Shown here piece by piece: positions 61,543 through 64,000 of a stretch of DNA of 64,000 nucleotides. Positions within the stretch are counted from its first letter, which is position 1. The number at the start of each line of letters is the position of its first letter. Under the pieces are notes generated by a model that was given only the letters and a program-made list of their open reading frames with translations, was not told where the DNA came from and ran no database searches. Position numbers and translations under genes: made by a program. The stretch is from Planctomycetota bacterium (GTDB lineage Bacteria; Planctomycetota; Phycisphaerae; UBA1845), in the NCBI GenBank assembly GCA_029558835.1, contig JAKQDH010000135.1, positions 30,436 through 94,435 of the forward strand, read 5' to 3'.

Positions 61543-62241
61543 ATGAGCGCGATTCCCAACGGATCACACAGATCGTCGAGACGGCCCGCCGTCGGGGCGT
61601 GGCTCGGCCGGTTCTTCCACGGCGCATCCGGTTCCGGCGAGACCGTGGCCGGCGGTTGGAGGGATGAGACCGCCCGAAGCCGGGTGGGCGTGGCCGGAGT
61701 GTTGGCCTTATTGGCGGTCGGGCTGCTGGGCGGCTGGGTGGCTCGGGCACCGGGGCGACCACCGGCCGCGTTGACCCTCAACGCCCCGCGAGTGGTGGTT
61801 CTGAAGCAGCAGCGGGTGCTGCATCTGTTTGACGGGGAGCGCTTGATTCGCACCTACCCCGTTGACTTGGGCACCGCGCCGACCGGGCAGAAGCAGCGCG
61901 CGAACGACGGTCGGACTCCCGTCGGCCGGTTTCGCGTGGTGCGGAAGAACCCGGACAGCCCATATCACCGGTTCCTCGGCATCGACTACCCGGACGCGGC
62001 GGCGGCCCAGCGCGGCCTGCAGGCCGGCTTGATCTCCGCCGGCGAAGCCGCCCGCCTCCGCGAGGCCCACGACGGAGGGGTTTGTCCCGATTGGACGACC
62101 GTATTGGGTGGTGGGATCGGCATTCACGGGCACCGCCGCGGATGGGACTGGACCGCCGGCTGCGTGGCCCTGGCGGATGAGCACGTGGAGGAGCTCTACA
62201 GCGTCCTGCGGCTCGGTGACCCCATCGACATCCTGCCGTAA
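61543..62241 (+). CDS. L,D-transpeptidase (YkuD domain)
   Basis: This 232-residue membrane-anchored enzyme forms 3-3 crosslinks in peptidoglycan or attaches proteins to it. A membrane helix lies at about 53-70 ('[17 protein letters not shown]'). The YkuD domain covers about 85-232 with '[19 protein letters not shown]', '[13 protein letters not shown]' and the catalytic motif '[19 protein letters not shown]' (about 192-210), where His and Cys are both present. The ATG at 61543 is preferred over a longer frame that begins inside the ECF promoter region. It is followed by the NtrC-type gene after 41 bp, possibly co-transcribed. With murA and murJ it supports a crosslinked wall. Confidence 0.88.
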   Translation: MSAIPNGSHRSSRRPAVGAWLGRFFHGASGSGETVAGGWRDETARSRVGVAGVLALLAVGLLGGWVARAPGRPPAALTLNAPRVVVLKQQRVLHLFDGERLIRTYPVDLGTAPTGQKQRANDGRTPVGRFRVVRKNPDSPYHRFLGIDYPDAAAAQRGLQAGLISAGEAARLREAHDGGVCPDWTTVLGGGIGIHGHRRGWDWTAGCVALADEHVEELYSVLRLGDPIDILP

Positions 62242-62282
62242 CATGCCCGGTTGAGGGTGGACGCCCCTGCTTGAGAGCCCCG

Positions 62283-63785
62283 ATGGACCTGACCGGCTGC
62301 GAGTTTGACCGACCTTCGCTGACCGCCCTCACGGAGGCATCGGCGGCCGTCAACTCGACGCTCGAACTCAGCATGGTGCTCCAGCAGATTGCCCGCCGGG
62401 CGGCCGCCGTCGCCCGCGCCGAGGCCAGCAGCGTCCTGACGTATCACGCCCTGCGCCGCCGGCTGATCTTCGCGGCGGCGGTCGGCGCTCGCGGCGAGGT
62501 GCTGCTCGGACGGGAGTTTGAGGCGGACCTGGGGATCGCGGGCCGGGTGCTCAAGAGCGGCCGGCCGCTCAACGTGGCCGACGTGTCCACCAGCTCCGAC
62601 TTCTACGACGGCATCGACGCCCTCAGCGCGTTTCAGACCCGCGGCCTGATGGCCGCGCCCATGATCTACCAGAGCGAGACCATCGGCGTCATCGAGGTGC
62701 TCAACCCCTGTGAGCGCGGGCAGTTCAGTTCCACCGACCTGGAACTGCTGACTGTGTTCGCCAACCTGGCTGCCTGCGCCGCCCGCAACGCCCGCACGCA
62801 TGACCAACTCCGGCGGGAGCATCGCGCCCTGCGTGAGTCGCTGCTTTCGCGCTTGCAGATCATCGGGGCGTCGGCGCCGTTGCGGGAGATGCTCAAGCTG
62901 GCCGACCGCGTCGCGACCACGAATGCGACGGTGCTGCTGCTGGGCGAGACCGGCACGGGGAAGGAACTGATCGCCAAGTACATCCACGATCGGTCGGAGC
63001 GACGGCAACATGCCTTCGTAGCGGTGAACTGTGCCGCCCTGCCGGAGACCCTGCTGGAAAGCGAACTGTTCGGACACGAAAAAGGGGCGTTCACCGGCGC
63101 GATCCAGCAGCACCTCGGGCGCTTCGAGCTGGCAGACGGGGGCACGCTCTTTCTCGATGAGATCGGCGACATCAGCGCCTCCACGCAGGTGAAGCTCCTG
63201 CGCCTGTTGCAGGAGCACGCCTTCACCCGCGTGGGGGGAACCAAGACGATCTCCTGCGACGTGCGCGTCATCGCGGCCACCAACCGCAACCTGAAGAAGG
63301 CCCTCGAAGAAGGCCGCTTTCGTGATGACCTGTATTACCGGCTGAACGTCTTTCCGATCCACCTGCCGCCGCTGCGCGAACGCCGCGAGGATGTGCCTGC
63401 GCTGGCGGAGCACTTTGCCGCCCTTGCCTGTCAGAACCTGGGGGTCCCGCCGCGGCGTCTGGCGGCCGAGACCGTGGCACTGCTCGTGGCTTACGACTGG
63501 CCGGGCAACATCCGGGAACTCTGCAACATCGTCGAGCGCGCGGTGTTGATGTGCGACGGGACGGACCTGCTGCCGGCGCACCTGCCGGCCGACATCACCG
63601 GCTCGACGCCGACGGCAGCCGCCTTCGCCGGCGCCGGCCTGTGGGCCACCGAGCGCGCCATGATCGTCAACGCCCTGCGCGAAGCGCGCTGGAACAAATC
63701 CAAGGCCGCCCGCGCCCTGGGTATCAGCCGCGACAACCTGCGCTACCGCCTCAAGAAATATAATATCTCGGACAGGGAAGAGTAA
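62283..63785 (+). CDS. GAF-domain sigma-54-dependent transcriptional activator
   Basis: This 500-residue NtrC-family activator has a GAF sensor (about 10-170), a sigma-54-interacting AAA+ domain (about 195-430) with Walker A '[14 protein letters not shown]' (about 220), the sigma-54 contact loop GAFTGA (about 269), Walker B '[11 protein letters not shown]' (about 290) and '[14 protein letters not shown]', and a Fis-type HTH (about 455-493, '[20 protein letters not shown]'). All ATPase motifs are complete. The GAF domain replaces a receiver, so it probably senses a small molecule rather than phosphorylation. The ATG at 62283 is preferred to the in-frame TTG at 62271. Targets require a sigma-54 gene elsewhere. 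Confidence 0.95.
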   Translation: MDLTGCEFDRPSLTALTEASAAVNSTLELSMVLQQIARRAAAVARAEASSVLTYHALRRRLIFAAAVGARGEVLLGREFEADLGIAGRVLKSGRPLNVADVSTSSDFYDGIDALSAFQTRGLMAAPMIYQSETIGVIEVLNPCERGQFSSTDLELLTVFANLAACAARNARTHDQLRREHRALRESLLSRLQIIGASAPLREMLKLADRVATTNATVLLLGETGTGKELIAKYIHDRSERRQHAFVAVNCAALPETLLESELFGHEKGAFTGAIQQHLGRFELADGGTLFLDEIGDISASTQVKLLRLLQEHAFTRVGGTKTISCDVRVIAATNRNLKKALEEGRFRDDLYYRLNVFPIHLPPLRERREDVPALAEHFAALACQNLGVPPRRLAAETVALLVAYDWPGNIRELCNIVERAVLMCDGTDLLPAHLPADITGSTPTAAAFAGAGLWATERAMIVNALREARWNKSKAARALGISRDNLRYRLKKYNISDREE

Positions 63786-63874
63786 AGCGGCAACCGGCGG
63801 TTCGCGCGGGCATCCGGCTGTCGCTTCTCCGGGGCTTTCATAGAGGAAGATGCCTCCGGGTTCCCCAGGGCTTC

Positions 63875-64000
63875 CCAACTTTTCGCGCCAGGCTGCACAG
63901 GCTTGACTGTAAAGCATTGTGGCCCCCATGCTTACACCTCCGAGAGTGTGTCCAGAAACATGGAGGTGCAGCATGGATGGCCACGTTTGGCGCGAAGTGT
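63875..64000 (+). mobile_element. Start of a second copy of the IS, cut by the window edge
   Basis: TTTCGCGCCAGGCT (63881-63894) and the following untranslated part, including ACACCTCCG and ACATGGAGGTGCAG, match the transposase-start side of the IS at 45866-46841 with several differences. The outer end, near 63875, is diverged. The element continues outside the window. Confidence 0.75.
63973..64000 (+). CDS. DDE transposase, N-terminal fragment
   Basis: Nine complete codons read 'MDGHVWREV', matching 'MDSHVWRVV' of the transposase in the IS at 45.9 kb. GGAGG lies 7 nt upstream. The rest is outside the window. Confidence 0.75.

Overview
This window is high-G+C bacterial DNA (roughly two thirds G+C by eye), gene-dense, with genes on both strands in short runs. 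The gene content points to a member of the Planctomycetota, probably a Phycisphaerae-like lineage known only from environmental DNA. The supporting features are proteins with an H-X9-DG C-terminal domain, a cytidylate-kinase-like protein, VIT/VWA proteins, secreted Cys-rich proteins with dockerin-like or IPTL-CTERM-like ends, GxxExxY proteins with flanking hairpin repeats, and many tiny lipoproteins. The lineage is an inference from gene content; no rRNA gene is present.

Layout. 1-7.9 kb: a truncated DUF4139 protein, serS, a class I mannose-6-phosphate isomerase, a MetRS-type tRNA-binding protein, a lipoprotein, then prmC-murA. 8.1-12.6 kb: a secreted M14 carboxypeptidase, a small coiled-coil protein, a strong terminator, and a GxxExxY gene between hairpin repeats. 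12.7-24.9 kb: topA with six zinc ribbons, a SurA/PpiD-like membrane protein, nnrD, larB, a dead-looking pseudouridine synthase fused to an RNA methyltransferase, a 7Fe ferredoxin, a DUF2007/zinc-ribbon protein and an HD protein. 25-29.6 kb: tRNA-Lys(CTT), fabI bracketed by two hairpin elements with terminal inverted repeats, a methyltransferase, purE and mtnA. 29.7-31 kb: three tandem small exported proteins. 31-45.3 kb: a cytidylate-kinase-like gene, miaB with a repeat inserted in frame, clpX, a SHOCT-like protein, a histidine kinase, a cysteine desulfurase-SelD fusion followed by a Mop/TOBE protein, serA, a zinc-ribbon glycine-repeat protein, murJ and a class V aminotransferase. 45.3-47.3 kb: palindrome-bounded repeat units split by an insertion sequence. 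47.3-64 kb: a VIT/VWA protein, an NHLRC2-like thioredoxin, two large exported proteins with a duplicated leader, an anti-sigma/ECF sigma pair, an L,D-transpeptidase, an NtrC-type activator, and the edge of a second copy of the same insertion sequence.

Most of the window is core metabolism: translation (serS, prmC, miaB, tRNA), envelope synthesis (murA, murJ, L,D-transpeptidase, fabI), proteolysis (clpX), and nucleotide, serine and methionine-salvage steps. The most unusual parts are the NifS-SelD fusion beside a molybdate-binding-type protein, which suggests selenium handling tied to molybdoenzymes; the RluA domain that has lost its catalytic Asp; the several families of palindromic dispersed elements, one of them coding inside miaB; and the duplicated exported-protein locus with a pseudogene fragment of the neighbouring anti-sigma gene.
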